Positions 51,684 to 61,049 are shown, counted from the stretch's first letter. The stretch: 64,000 nt of DNA from Agromyces archimandritae (GCF_018024495.1 NZ_CP071696.1:1798001-1862000); one strand, 5' to 3'. A program made the numbers and translations. Notes: generated from the letters alone by a model not told the origin.

Positions 51684-54539
51684 TCACCGCGCCCCGCGCG
51701 TCGCCTCCTCGAGCAGCTCGAGCACGTGCCGGTATTCGCGCCCGGTCGCGCGGGTCATCCCGAGCTCGCAGGTGCGGTTGCAGGAGGCGTGCGCCGCGGC
51801 ATCCGCACCCGCGACCTCGGCCGCTTCGGCTGCCGTCGCCGACGCCGTCAGCTCGGGGTGCAGCATGCCGCGGTCGCCGGCGAAGCCGCAGCAGTTCCAG
51901 GCGTCGGGGACGGTGACGGCGGCGGCGACCGCGCCGCCGACTTCGAGCAGTGCCGGGTTCAGGCCGAGCTGCGTCGACGAGCAGGTGGGGTGCAGCACGA
52001 GCGAGTCGACGACGGGGGCGATCTCACCGAGCCGCGGCAGCACCTCGCGCGCCACGAAGGCGACGGCGTCTTCGGTGCGCACCTCGAGCCCGGCGTCGGC
52101 GAAGAGGTGCACGAAGCCTTCGGTGCAGCTCGAGGCGTCGCTGATGACGGGCAGCCGGCCGCCGTCGCTCGCCTCGCGCACGGCGTCGACGACGCGCCGC
52201 TGCATCACCTCCCGCCCGCCCGGGTAGCCCTTCGAGGTCCACGGGGTGCTGCAGCAGAGGGATTCGATGCCGTCGGGCACGACGACGCGGATGCCGGCGC
52301 GGTCCAGCAGCCGCGTGAACGCCTCGGTCGCGCCGATGCCGTCGCCGGCGGTGCCGAACATGCTGTTCACGCAGGCGGGCAGGTAGACGGCGACGGGGTC
52401 GTGGATGCCGGATCCCGCCGGCCCCCGTCGGGCACGGCGCGCGGGGCCGCCGCGGGGCAGCTCGGGCGAGTAGGCGGGAACGGTGTCGGCGCCGAGCACG
52501 GCGCGGCCGACGGTAGTCGTCGCGGTGACGAGGCCGGCCGGCATCCCGTCCGCGACCGTGAGCGCGGCGGATCCGGCCCGCGTGACGGGCCCCCAGGCAT
52601 GGGCAGCGGCCTTCCAGCCGGCGGCCAGCACGGGGTTCTGCTGTTCGCGCCGCAGTCGTTTGACGAGGGTGCCGGTGTCGATCTGCACGGGGCACGCGGT
52701 CACGCACATCCCGTCGACGGCGCAGGTGTCGATGCCTGCGTAGTCGTAGTCGCGGTCGAGTTCGCGGACGAGGGCGTCGTCGCCGCGGGCGGCGGCGCGG
52801 GCCATCTCGCGGCGCACGACGATGCGCTGCCGCGGGGTGAGGGTGAGATCCCTCGACGGGCAGACGGGTTCGCAGTACCCGCATTCCACGCAGCGGTCGG
52901 CTTCGTCCTCGATGGGTTCGGGATGCTTGAAGTTGGCCAGGTGGGCTGCGGGGTCGTCGTCGAGGATGACGCCGGGGTTCAGGATGCCGGCGGGGTCGCA
53001 GAGCCGTTTGAGTTCGCGCATGACGTCGGTGAGTTCGGCGCCGTACTGGCGTTCGACGTAGGGCGCCATGGCGCGGCCGGTGCCGTGCTCGGCCTTGAGG
53101 TTGCCGCCTTCGCCGAGGACGAGGTCGACCATGTCGTCGGTGAAGCCTGCGAGCCGGCCCATCGCCTCGTCGCCGACGAAGCGGTCGGTGAGCATGAAGT
53201 GGATGTTGCCGTCCTTCGCATGCCCGAAGATGACCGAGTCGCGGTATCCGTACCGTTCGAAGAGCCCCTGGAGCGCATCGCAGGTGGGTGCGAGCGACGG
53301 CACCGGCACGACGATGTCTTCGAGCAGGGCGGTGGTGCCGGGCGGCCTCGCGCCGGCGACGGAGGCGTAGAGGCCCTTGCGGAGCTTCCAGGCGAGTGCG
53401 CGTTCGGCTGGGTCGGTCGCGAGGGCGGTGGGGGAGCGGAGCGGCTGGTGGGCGAGCACCTCGTCGCCGCGCGCGGTGAGGGCGTCGAGTTCCTCGTCGG
53501 TGGATGCGTGGTATTCGACGAGCAGGGCGGCTTCGGCGGTGACGTCGAAGCCGAGGATCTGCGCGGGGGCGTCGGCGAGGGACTGCCCGACGCGGATGCT
53601 GGTCGAGTCCATGAGCTCGAGGGTCGCCGCGCCGGTCTCGACGAGGGCGGGGAGGGCGCGGGTGGCGTCATCGAGCGTCGGGAAGACGGCGAGGGCCGTC
53701 GTGATGCGCGATGAGACGGGCACGGTGCGGTAGGTGGCTTCGGCGACGAAGGCGAGGGTGCCCTCGCTGCCGATGATGAGGTGGGCGAGCACGTCGACGG
53801 GGGTGTCGTGGTCGAGGAAGGCGTTGACGCCGTAGCCCATGGTGTTCTTCATGGCGAAGCGGCTCGTGATGGTCGCGACCGATTCCGGGTTGGCCCGCAC
53901 CCGTCGCTGCAGGCGCTGCAGCCCGTCGAAGAGTTCGGGTTCGAGCTCGCGCAGGCGCCGGTTCGCGTCGGCGTCGGCGGTGTCGACGATGGTGCCGGAC
54001 GGCAGCACGAACACCATCGATTCGAGGGTGCGGTAGGTGTTCTCGGTGATGCCGCAGGCCATGCCGCTGGAGTTGTTGGCGACGACGCCGCCGATGGTGC
54101 AGGCGGCTTCGCTCGCCGGGTCGGGGCCGAGGCGGGTTCCGTGGCGGAGCAGACGCGTGTTCACCTGTCGCACGGTCGCGCCGGGCTGCACGCGCACCCT
54201 CCGGCCGCCGTCGAGGACGTCGATGCGGCGGAAGGCGCGCCGGGTGTCGATCAGCAGATCGCCGCCGGAGGCCTGCCCGGACAGGCTGGTGCCGCCGGAG
54301 CGGAAGGTGACGCGGGTGCCGGCGGCGCTCGCGGCGCGGAGCACGGCGGCGACCTCGGCGGCGTCGTCGGCGACGATGACGGCGCGGGGGGTGAGCAGGT
54401 AGTGCGATGCGTCGCTCGCATACGCGGCGCGGTCGATGGCGCGGGTCTTGATGCGGGCGGCGTCGGCGACGGCGCCGGCGACGCCGGGGTGCACGGACCC
54501 CGGCGTCGCGAGCGTCGCTGGTGCGATGAAGGTGCTCAC
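51684..54539 (-). CDS. FAD/Fe-S D-lactate dehydrogenase (GlcD-GlcF-type fusion)
   Basis: A 951-aa membrane-associated oxidoreductase. Residues about 40-260 are an FAD_binding_4 domain (TFRSGGTSLSGQASGGDLLI, IGGVVANNSSGMACGI). Next is the oxidase C domain with FGHAKDGNIHFML and LKAEHGTGRAMAP. Then two 4Fe-4S motifs (CVECGYCEPVCPS, CAVDGMCVTACPV) and a C-terminal pair of CCG-type domains (ESLCCSTPW, NCCGFAGDRG). This order is that of quinone-linked D-lactate dehydrogenases. It starts at GTG 54537-54539, overlapping the permease stop (GTGA), so lactate uptake and oxidation are made together. Confidence 0.9.
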   Translation of the reverse strand: MSTFIAPATLATPGSVHPGVAGAVADAARIKTRAIDRAAYASDASHYLLTPRAVIVADDAAEVAAVLRAASAAGTRVTFRSGGTSLSGQASGGDLLIDTRRAFRRIDVLDGGRRVRVQPGATVRQVNTRLLRHGTRLGPDPASEAACTIGGVVANNSSGMACGITENTYRTLESMVFVLPSGTIVDTADADANRRLRELEPELFDGLQRLQRRVRANPESVATITSRFAMKNTMGYGVNAFLDHDTPVDVLAHLIIGSEGTLAFVAEATYRTVPVSSRITTALAVFPTLDDATRALPALVETGAATLELMDSTSIRVGQSLADAPAQILGFDVTAEAALLVEYHASTDEELDALTARGDEVLAHQPLRSPTALATDPAERALAWKLRKGLYASVAGARPPGTTALLEDIVVPVPSLAPTCDALQGLFERYGYRDSVIFGHAKDGNIHFMLTDRFVGDEAMGRLAGFTDDMVDLVLGEGGNLKAEHGTGRAMAPYVERQYGAELTDVMRELKRLCDPAGILNPGVILDDDPAAHLANFKHPEPIEDEADRCVECGYCEPVCPSRDLTLTPRQRIVVRREMARAAARGDDALVRELDRDYDYAGIDTCAVDGMCVTACPVQIDTGTLVKRLRREQQNPVLAAGWKAAAHAWGPVTRAGSAALTVADGMPAGLVTATTTVGRAVLGADTVPAYSPELPRGGPARRARRGPAGSGIHDPVAVYLPACVNSMFGTAGDGIGATEAFTRLLDRAGIRVVVPDGIESLCCSTPWTSKGYPGGREVMQRRVVDAVREASDGGRLPVISDASSCTEGFVHLFADAGLEVRTEDAVAFVAREVLPRLGEIAPVVDSLVLHPTCSSTQLGLNPALLEVGGAVAAAVTVPDAWNCCGFAGDRGMLHPELTASATAAEAAEVAGADAAAHASCNRTCELGMTRATGREYRHVLELLEEATRGAR

Positions 54540-56269
54540 GGTGCGGTCGGCACCATCCAGCCGAGCACCGGCGTCGACTGCAGGAACACGAAGACGGTGA
54601 ACACGGCGAGCAGGCCGAGGCTCCACCAGATGAGCTTGCGGAACAGGTCGCCCTCCTTGCCGCCCATCGATGCGGCCGCGGCGGCGACGGCGAGGTTCTG
54701 CGGCGAGAGCATCTTGCCGAGCACGCCGGCGGACGAGTTGGCCGCGGCGGTGAGGATCGGGTTGATGCCGGCCTGCTCGGCGGCGGTGGCCTGCAGCAGG
54801 CCGAAGAGCGCGTTCGAGGAGGTGTCGGATCCGGTGATCGCGACGCCGAGCCAGCCGATGACGGGCGAGAGCACGGCGAAGAGCGCACCGGTCGCGGCGA
54901 GGGCGGCGCCGAGGCTCTGCGTCTGCCCCGAGAGGTTCATGACGTAGGCCAGGGCGAGCACGGCGCTGACGGTGACGATCGTGAAGCGCAGCTGGTGGAT
55001 CGTGGCGGAGTAGGCGCGGGCGGCGCGTTTGGCCGACAGCCGGTAGACGATCGCGACGATGACGCCCGACAGCAGGAGGAGCGTGCCGGCGGCGCCGCCG
55101 ATGTTCAGTTTGTATTCGGTGGCGACGGCGTTGCCCGCGGCGTCCGTGATCGACAGGCCGGGCCACGGGAACTGGATCGTGGTGGCCGCCGCGAGGAACG
55201 CCTTGACGGCCGGGATCTGCGAGATCGAGAAGACGGCGATGATGACGACGTAGGGCATCAGGGCGTTCCAGGTCAGCCCGGCCTTCGAGTAGCGGGACTG
55301 GTCGATCTGCACGGCTTCGGCGACCTCCTTGACCGCGAGGCCGGTGCGCGTGCCGCGCGACCCCGCGCCGGCGCCGGTACCGGAGCCGGAGCCCGATCCA
55401 CCCGTGGCGGTGTCGGCGTCGCCGGCTCCGTCCTCGGCCGCGAAGGTGACGACGTGCGCCGGCTTCCACACCCGCAGCATCAGCAGCACGGCGAGCACGG
55501 TGGCGACCGAGGCGACGACGTCGGTGATCTCGACGGCGATGAAGTTCGAGGTGACGAACTGCGCAAGGCCGAAGACGATGCCGGCGACGACGGCGACCGG
55601 CCAGGTCTCTTTGACACCGCGCTTGCCGTCGACGATGAAGACGAGGACGAGGGGGACGAAGAGCGCGAGGAACGGCGTCTGGCGGCCGGCCATCTGCGAG
55701 AGCAGGTGGATGTCGATGCCGGTGACCGACGACAGGGCGATGATCGGGGCGGCCATCGCGCCGAAGGCGACGGGGGCGGTGTTGGCCAGGAGCGAGACGA
55801 TGGCGGCCTTGACGGGCTTCATGCCGGCGGCCATGAGCATCGCGATCGAGATGGCGACGGGGGCGCCGAAGCCGGCGAGCGATTCGAGCAGGGCGCCGAA
55901 GCAGAACGCGATGAGGATCGCGAGGATGCGCTGGTCGTCGCTGATGGCGCGGATCCGCTCGCCGAGCACCTCGAACCAGCCGGTCACCACGGTGAGGCGG
56001 TAGACCCAGAGGGCGTTCACGAGGATCCAGAGGATGGGGATGATGCCGTAGAGGGCGCCTTCGAGGGTCGCGCTCATCGTCTGGATCGGCGGCATCCGCC
56101 AGACGAGGATGGCGAGCACGATGGACAGGGCCAGCCCGACGAGGGAGGCCTTCCATGCGGACATGCGGAAGACGCCGAGCAGGACGAACAGCGTCGCGAG
56201 CGGGATCACCGCGACGAGCGCTGAGAGCCACAGCGACCCGAGGACCGGGTCGAGGATCTGCTGGAACAT
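54536..56269 (-). CDS. lldP: L-lactate permease
   Basis: A 577-aa permease with 13 or so helices. Family segments are clear: IIPILWILVNALWVYRLTVV, CFGALLESLAGFGAPVAISI, NTAPVAFGAMAAPIIALSSV, and near the end GVLGKMLSPQNLAVAAAA. Imports lactate (and often glycolate) with protons. The ATG 56267-56269 has GAGGAG upstream. It is first in the lactate operon, with a promoter and GntR-type operator 80-110 bp upstream. Confidence 0.95.
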   Translation of the reverse strand: MFQQILDPVLGSLWLSALVAVIPLATLFVLLGVFRMSAWKASLVGLALSIVLAILVWRMPPIQTMSATLEGALYGIIPILWILVNALWVYRLTVVTGWFEVLGERIRAISDDQRILAILIAFCFGALLESLAGFGAPVAISIAMLMAAGMKPVKAAIVSLLANTAPVAFGAMAAPIIALSSVTGIDIHLLSQMAGRQTPFLALFVPLVLVFIVDGKRGVKETWPVAVVAGIVFGLAQFVTSNFIAVEITDVVASVATVLAVLLMLRVWKPAHVVTFAAEDGAGDADTATGGSGSGSGTGAGAGSRGTRTGLAVKEVAEAVQIDQSRYSKAGLTWNALMPYVVIIAVFSISQIPAVKAFLAAATTIQFPWPGLSITDAAGNAVATEYKLNIGGAAGTLLLLSGVIVAIVYRLSAKRAARAYSATIHQLRFTIVTVSAVLALAYVMNLSGQTQSLGAALAATGALFAVLSPVIGWLGVAITGSDTSSNALFGLLQATAAEQAGINPILTAAANSSAGVLGKMLSPQNLAVAAAAASMGGKEGDLFRKLIWWSLGLLAVFTVFVFLQSTPVLGWMVPTAP

Positions 56270-56349
56270 TGGATCGAACTCCTCATCGAGTTTCGAGCGG
56301 GGCCGCGTCGGTGCGGATCTCTGGGGGGCGCGGCATTGCGGACATCTAG

Positions 56350-56378
56350 ATTGTTAGACAAGTAGACACGTCCGTCAA
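56350..56378 (-). promoter_or_regulatory. lldP promoter with GntR (FCD)-type operator
   Basis: On the minus strand TTGACG (56373-56378), a 17-bp spacer and AACAAT (56350-56355) form a good promoter. TTGTCTAACAA (56351-56361) is a 4-3-4 palindrome of the TNGTNNNACNA type bound by FCD-GntR regulators such as LldR, and it covers the -10 box. A GntR of this class lies at 57528. Confidence 0.7.
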
Positions 56379-56438
56379 GAGTTCCGACTCGGAATCTCGA
56401 GAGGGTTTGTGCCGGGGTGTCTCCCAACAGGTTCCTGC

Positions 56439-56494
56439 TACACTCGTTCCATCACGATCGGCCCGCTCGCCTCCTGGCTCGGGCCGATTTTCTT
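56439..56494 (+). ncRNA. Candidate small RNA leader of the abi gene, with its own terminator
   Basis: TACACT (56439-56444) is a -10-like box. About 12 bases later ATCGGCCCG (56457-56465) pairs perfectly with CGGGCCGAT (56480-56488), followed by TTTCTT, a Rho-independent terminator ending 16 bp before the abi ATG. A short transcript of about 45 nt is predicted. Abi-type HEPN genes are known to be preceded by structured RNAs (abiF motif) that control the toxin. The -35 region is weak, and I have not matched the motif in detail. Confidence 0.5.
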
Positions 56495-56509
56495 GTCCCG
56501 AGGGGTCCG

Positions 56510-57499
56510 ATGGCGGACTATGCCAAACCGTGGCTGTCGATCGATGAGCAGATCGACAGACTCAGTGCGCGCGGAGTCATCGTCACCGATCGAGCGAGGA
56601 CGGCAGAGCTTCTGCGGACGGTCGGCTACTACCGGCTGACCGGCTACCTCTATCCGTCCCGCAGTTCCGAGACGTTCCTCGACGAGGGCGGACGCGAGCG
56701 CATACGCGTCCTGAATACGTATCGTGAGGGAACCACGGTCGAAGCTGCTGACCGGCTGATCGACTTCGATCGCGAACTCCGGCTTCTGGTGCTCGATGGG
56801 GTCGAGCGGATCGAGATCGCACTGCGCACCCAGATCGGGTACACGGTCGGGAGGCTCGGCGCTTTCGCCCATCAAGATGCCTCTGCGTTCGTCGCCGCAT
56901 TCGATGAGCCGCGCATCGACACGGTGACAGGTGCGGCACGAGCCAGTCGTCTGGAGGAGTGGCTCGTGCGAGTTCAGGAGCGTCGAGACAGCTCCGATGA
57001 GGCGTTCGTGGCGCACTTCCGGACGAAGTACGACGATCAGATGCCGATCTGGGCGCTCACCGAGCTGCTCGAACTCGGGCACCTCTCGCGCCTCTACGCC
57101 GGGTTGCGGAATGACCTCGCGACGGAGATCGCCGGTGCATTCGGCGTTCCGACGAAGCGACTGATGGAGAGCTGGATCGCGACGATCAATTACGTCAGGA
57201 ACATCGCGGCTCACCATGCACGACTCTTCAATCGCAAGCTCGTCACCGCCCCGAAGAGACCGAAACCCGCTCTGGTTCCGCTCTTGGCTCACCTCAGCGA
57301 GTCGGATGCGCCGAAGCAATTCGGTTCCTACAGTGCGCTCGCCGTCATGGCCTATCTCCTTCGCACGATCGATCCGGATGGTGGATGGGCGCCCCGGGCC
57401 GCAGAGCACCTCCGCGCGTTCCCGGAGCATGCGGTGCTCGACATCGGATCGATGGGGGTCGCTCCGGGATGGCTCGAGCAGCACCTCTGGAGGATCTGA
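56510..57499 (+). CDS. Abi-family (AbiD/AbiF) HEPN protein
   Basis: A 329-aa protein of the Abi_2 family linked to abortive phage infection: AKPWLSIDEQIDRLSARGV, LRTVGYYRLTGYLYPSRSSE, IDFDRELRLLVLDGVERIEI, LTELLELGHLSRLYAGL, and the HEPN RNase motif RNIAAHHARLFNR (R-x4-H). This family probably cleaves RNA when a phage is sensed or its partner RNA is lost. ATG 56510 is chosen by the domain start; the open frame reaches back to 56417 across the terminator. Lower GC than its neighbours suggests acquisition. Confidence 0.9.
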   Translation: MADYAKPWLSIDEQIDRLSARGVIVTDRARTAELLRTVGYYRLTGYLYPSRSSETFLDEGGRERIRVLNTYREGTTVEAADRLIDFDRELRLLVLDGVERIEIALRTQIGYTVGRLGAFAHQDASAFVAAFDEPRIDTVTGAARASRLEEWLVRVQERRDSSDEAFVAHFRTKYDDQMPIWALTELLELGHLSRLYAGLRNDLATEIAGAFGVPTKRLMESWIATINYVRNIAAHHARLFNRKLVTAPKRPKPALVPLLAHLSESDAPKQFGSYSALAVMAYLLRTIDPDGGWAPRAAEHLRAFPEHAVLDIGSMGVAPGWLEQHLWRI

Positions 57500-57527
57500 C
57501 CGCCCGCCGGCCGCTTATCATCGAGAC

Positions 57528-58241
57528 ATGCCAGCGAAACTCGCGGTCGTCTCCGTCATCGATGCCGTGACGGAGCAGCTGCGATCCCGCGTGCTCTCTG
57601 GGGAACTCGCCCCCGGGGCGCCCCTCGCCGAAGTCGAGGTCGCCGAGGCCTACGACGTCGCCCGCCCCACCGCGAAAGCCGCGATCGAGAACCTCGTCCG
57701 CGAACGCCTGCTCGACCGCAGCGCCCACAAGACCGCCCGGGTCGTGCGCCTCACCCCCGAGGATGTGCGCGACATCTACCGCACCCGCGAGATCGTCGAA
57801 TCCGAAGTCCTCCGCCGCCTCGCCGCCGCAGGAGAAGCGCCGGCGGCGGCGCTGGCCGCCAACTCCGAGATCGCCGCGCTCGCCGACGGGTCGCCGAGCG
57901 AGATCGTCGACCCCGACATGCGCTTCCACCGCAGCCTCATCGACGCGGTCGGCAGCGAACGCGTGAGCCGGCTCTACGACTCCCTGGCCTCCGAGGTCGT
58001 CTTCTGCATGTCGCAGGTGCAGGGCGCGTCGCTCCTGCCGACGGCCGTCATCGCCGGCGAGCACGAGGAACTCCTCCGGCTCATCCGCGCCGGCGACGGG
58101 GACGCCGCAGCGGCGCTGCTGGCCGTGCACCTCGGCCGTGCCCGCGAGCGCCTCGTCGGGCGCCTGGGCGGCGACGCCGGCCCCGAGGCATCTCTGCCCT
58201 ACACGCACGTCACGGTCGACGGCGAGGAAACCCCCGCCTGA
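57528..58241 (+). CDS. GntR-family regulator, FCD class
   Basis: A 237-aa regulator: winged helix (LAPGAPLAEVEVAEAYDVAR, PTAKAAIENLVRERLLDRSA) then a helical FCD domain (IYRTREIVESEVLRRLAAAG, DPDMRFHRSLIDAVGS, GEHEELLRLIRAGDGDAAAA) with the metal-binding Asp/His positions. TATCAT at 57516-57521 is a -10 box six bases before the ATG, so the message looks leaderless. It is the best local candidate for the TTGTCTAACAA operator before lldP; it could also govern the sulfatase operon that follows it. Confidence 0.88.
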   Translation: MPAKLAVVSVIDAVTEQLRSRVLSGELAPGAPLAEVEVAEAYDVARPTAKAAIENLVRERLLDRSAHKTARVVRLTPEDVRDIYRTREIVESEVLRRLAAAGEAPAAALAANSEIAALADGSPSEIVDPDMRFHRSLIDAVGSERVSRLYDSLASEVVFCMSQVQGASLLPTAVIAGEHEELLRLIRAGDGDAAAALLAVHLGRARERLVGRLGGDAGPEASLPYTHVTVDGEETPA

Positions 58242-58348
58242 CGGGCGCCGCGCGAGCGCACCGGGCGGTGAGCGCTACCGCCCGCGCCTCCGCTCGGCTA
58301 GCGTGGCAGCAGGGCAGGCGCCGGGGGGCGGCGCGGATCGGGGGGATC

Positions 58349-59887
58349 ATGCCGAACGGGAAGCCGAACATCCTCGTCATCTGGGGCGACGACATCGGCA
58401 TCAGCAATCTGAGCTGCTACAGCGACGGCCTGATGGGGTATCGGACGCCGAACATCGACCGCATCGCCGAGGAGGGCATGCGGTTCACGGACTCGTACGG
58501 CGAGCAGAGCTGCACGGCCGGGCGCGCGTCGTTCATCACGGGGCAGAGCGTGTATCGCACGGGCCTCAGCAAGGTGGGGGTGCCGGGTGCGGATGTCGGG
58601 CTGCAGGCCGAGGATCCGACGATCGCGGAGCTGCTGAAGCCGCTCGGCTACGCCACCGGCCAGTTCGGCAAGAACCACCTGGGCGACAAGAACGAGTTCC
58701 TGCCGACGGTGCACGGCTTCGACGAGTTCTACGGCAACCTCTACCATCTGAACGCCGAGGAGGAGCCGGAGCTTCCGAACTGGCCGGATCCGGTCGAGTT
58801 CCCGGACTTCCAGGAGCAGGCGCGGCCTCGCGGCGTCATCCGTTCGTACGCGTCGGATGTGGACGACGACACGGTCGACGGGCGGTTCGGGCGGCGCGGC
58901 CGGCAGCGCGTGGAGGATACGGGGCCGCTGACCCGCACGCGCATGGAGACGATCGACGACGAGTTCGCGGATGCGGCGATGGATTTCATCGGGCGCCAGG
59001 CTGCGGCCGAGACGCCGTTCTTCGTGTGGATGAACACGACGCACATGCATCTGCGCACGCATCCGAAGCCGGAGAGCCTGGGCCGGGCGGGCCGGTGGCA
59101 GTCGCCGTACCACGACACGATGGTCGACCATGATGAGATCGTCGGGCGGCTGCTCGATCAGCTCGACGAGCTCGGCATCGCCGACGACACGATCGTCGTG
59201 TATTCGACCGACAACGGGCCGCACGTGAACTCGTGGCCGGACGGCGGCACGACCCCGTTCCGCAGCGAGAAGAACACGAACTGGGAGGGCGGCTTCCGGG
59301 TGCCGGAGCTGATCCGCTGGCCGGGGCGGATCCCCGCCGGGGTCGTCTCGAACGAGATCGTGCAGCACCACGACTGGTTGCCGACGTTCCTCGCGGCGGC
59401 CGGCGACACGACGACGGTCGAGGCGATGAAGCAGGGCGCCGAGGTCGGCGAGAAGACCTTCAAGGTGCATATCGACGGCTACGACCTGCTGCCGTATCTC
59501 ACGGGCGAGACGGATCGCAGCCCGCGCGCCGGGCTCGTCTACATCTCCGACGACGGCGATGTGCTCGCGTTGCGCTACGACAACTGGAAGGCGGTGTTCA
59601 TGGAGCAGCGCGCCCAGGGCACCCTGGCGATCTGGGCGGAACCGTTCGTGCCGCTGCGCATCCCGAAGCTGTTCAACCTGCGCACCGACCCGTACGAGCG
59701 GGCCGATGTGACCTCGAACACCTACTACGACTGGTTCCTCGACAACAATTACCTGATCTTCGCGGCGAACCGGATCATGACGGAGTTCGTGGCGACGTTC
59801 GCCGAGTTCCCGCCGAGGCAGCGCCCGGCGTCGTTCAGCATCGATCAGGCGATCGAGCGGCTCACGGCGCTCGCGGGCGGTGATTGA
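58349..59887 (+). CDS. Type I sulfatase (arylsulfatase-like)
   Basis: A 512-aa cytoplasmic sulfatase. The metal-binding start NILVIWGDDIGISNLSCYS is followed by the modification site EQSCTAGRASFITGQ, where Cys becomes formylglycine (C-T-A-G-R form). Next come GKNHLGDKNEF, the Asp-Asn metal site YSTDNGPHVNSWPDGG and TPFRSEKNTNWEGG. It hydrolyses a sulphate ester, unknown which. The ATG 58349 fits the domain start; the frame is open further upstream without support. It overlaps the FGE gene by eight bases, so enzyme and activator are made together. Confidence 0.92.
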   Translation: MPNGKPNILVIWGDDIGISNLSCYSDGLMGYRTPNIDRIAEEGMRFTDSYGEQSCTAGRASFITGQSVYRTGLSKVGVPGADVGLQAEDPTIAELLKPLGYATGQFGKNHLGDKNEFLPTVHGFDEFYGNLYHLNAEEEPELPNWPDPVEFPDFQEQARPRGVIRSYASDVDDDTVDGRFGRRGRQRVEDTGPLTRTRMETIDDEFADAAMDFIGRQAAAETPFFVWMNTTHMHLRTHPKPESLGRAGRWQSPYHDTMVDHDEIVGRLLDQLDELGIADDTIVVYSTDNGPHVNSWPDGGTTPFRSEKNTNWEGGFRVPELIRWPGRIPAGVVSNEIVQHHDWLPTFLAAAGDTTTVEAMKQGAEVGEKTFKVHIDGYDLLPYLTGETDRSPRAGLVYISDDGDVLALRYDNWKAVFMEQRAQGTLAIWAEPFVPLRIPKLFNLRTDPYERADVTSNTYYDWFLDNNYLIFAANRIMTEFVATFAEFPPRQRPASFSIDQAIERLTALAGGD

Positions 59888-60998
59888 CATCGCGGTCGGG
59901 GCCGGTTCGGGGGTGGATGCGCCTGCGGCGTCGGGTGCGGATGCCGCGACGCGCCCCGAGCGTCCGGGGGTGGATGCCGCGACGCGCCCCGACGGCTTCG
60001 TGGCGCTCGCCGGCGGCACGTTCCGCATGGGGTCCGATGCGCACTATCCGGAGGAGGCGCCGGCGCACCCCGCGCACGTCGCCCCGTTCCGCATCGCCGC
60101 CGCCCAGGTGACGAACCGCGAGTTCGCGCGCTTCGTCCGCGAGACCGGGTACCGCACGGTCGCCGAGCACCCGCTCGATCCGGCCGCCTACCCGGGCGCC
60201 CCGGCCGAGAACCTCGTGCCCGGTTCGATGGTGTTCACCGGCACGCCGGGCCCCGTCGACCTCCGGCATCTCAGCCAGTGGTGGGTGTGGATGCCGGGGG
60301 CGAATTGGCGGCGGCCCTTCGGCCCGGGTTCCTCGATCGGCGATCGTCCCGAGCATCCCGTCGTGCACGTCGCGGCGGAGGATGCGGAGGCGTACGCGGC
60401 CTGGGCGGGCGGGCGTCTCCCGAGCGAGGCGGAGTGGGAGTTCGCCGCACGCGGGGGCCTCGAGGGCGCCGTGTATACGTGGGGCGACGAGCCGGAGCGC
60501 GAGGGGCATCCGCTCGCGAACCACTGGCGCGGCGGCCGCTTCCCGTGGCGGCCCGACCGCGGCACGGGGTCGACGCTGCCGGTCGGCTCGTTCCCGCCGA
60601 ACGGCTTCGGCCTCTTCGACACGGCCGGCAATGTGTGGGAGTGGACGTCGGACTGGTGGGCTCTGTTCGGCACCGGCTGCGGCTGCGGCCCGGGCGCGTG
60701 CACGTGCGATGCCGGCGGGTGCGGATGCGCCCCGGCATCCGCGTCCGGGTCCGCATCCGCATCCGCGTCCGGGCCCGCATCCGCGTCCGGTGGATGCTGC
60801 GGGCCCGATGCGAGGCGCGAGGCCAGCGTCGATGCGGCGCAACCGGGCGGCGTGCCGCGTCGCGTCGTGAAGGGCGGCTCCTTCCTCTGCGCCGACGAAT
60901 ACTGTCTGCGCTACCGGCCGGCGGCCCGCCGCCCCCAGGCGATCGACACCGGCATGAGCCACCTCGGCTTCCGCCTCGCCGCCGACGCGGCGCCCTGA
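59880..60998 (+). CDS. Formylglycine-generating enzyme (FGE/SUMF1) with Cys-rich insertion
   Basis: A 372-aa FGE-sulfatase domain protein that oxidises the sulfatase cysteine to formylglycine. Typical motifs: GGTFRMGSDAHYPEEAPAH, VTNREFARFVRETGY, GRLPSEAEWEFAARGG, NVWEWTSDWW and the active pair FLCADEYCLRYRP (two Cys five apart, which bind Cu(I) in the family). Residues about 266-305 are an insertion with eight cysteines (CGCGPGACTCDAGGCGC, then GGCCGPD) separated by an SASASG run; relatives have a plain loop here. The N-terminal 35 residues are GGATGCC-derived. GTG 59880 is used; a later start is possible. Confidence 0.9.
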   Translation: MIDIAVGAGSGVDAPAASGADAATRPERPGVDAATRPDGFVALAGGTFRMGSDAHYPEEAPAHPAHVAPFRIAAAQVTNREFARFVRETGYRTVAEHPLDPAAYPGAPAENLVPGSMVFTGTPGPVDLRHLSQWWVWMPGANWRRPFGPGSSIGDRPEHPVVHVAAEDAEAYAAWAGGRLPSEAEWEFAARGGLEGAVYTWGDEPEREGHPLANHWRGGRFPWRPDRGTGSTLPVGSFPPNGFGLFDTAGNVWEWTSDWWALFGTGCGCGPGACTCDAGGCGCAPASASGSASASASGPASASGGCCGPDARREASVDAAQPGGVPRRVVKGGSFLCADEYCLRYRPAARRPQAIDTGMSHLGFRLAADAAP

Positions 60999-61049
60999 CG
61001 GCGCACCCGGCATCCGCCCGGCGGCGCTTCTGGGAACGCCGTATCCGCG

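Noticed and set aside
59880..60000. Signal peptide at the FGE N-terminus
   Set aside because: The stretch is Ala/Gly/Asp from GGATGCC words and lacks a basic start and a hydrophobic core.
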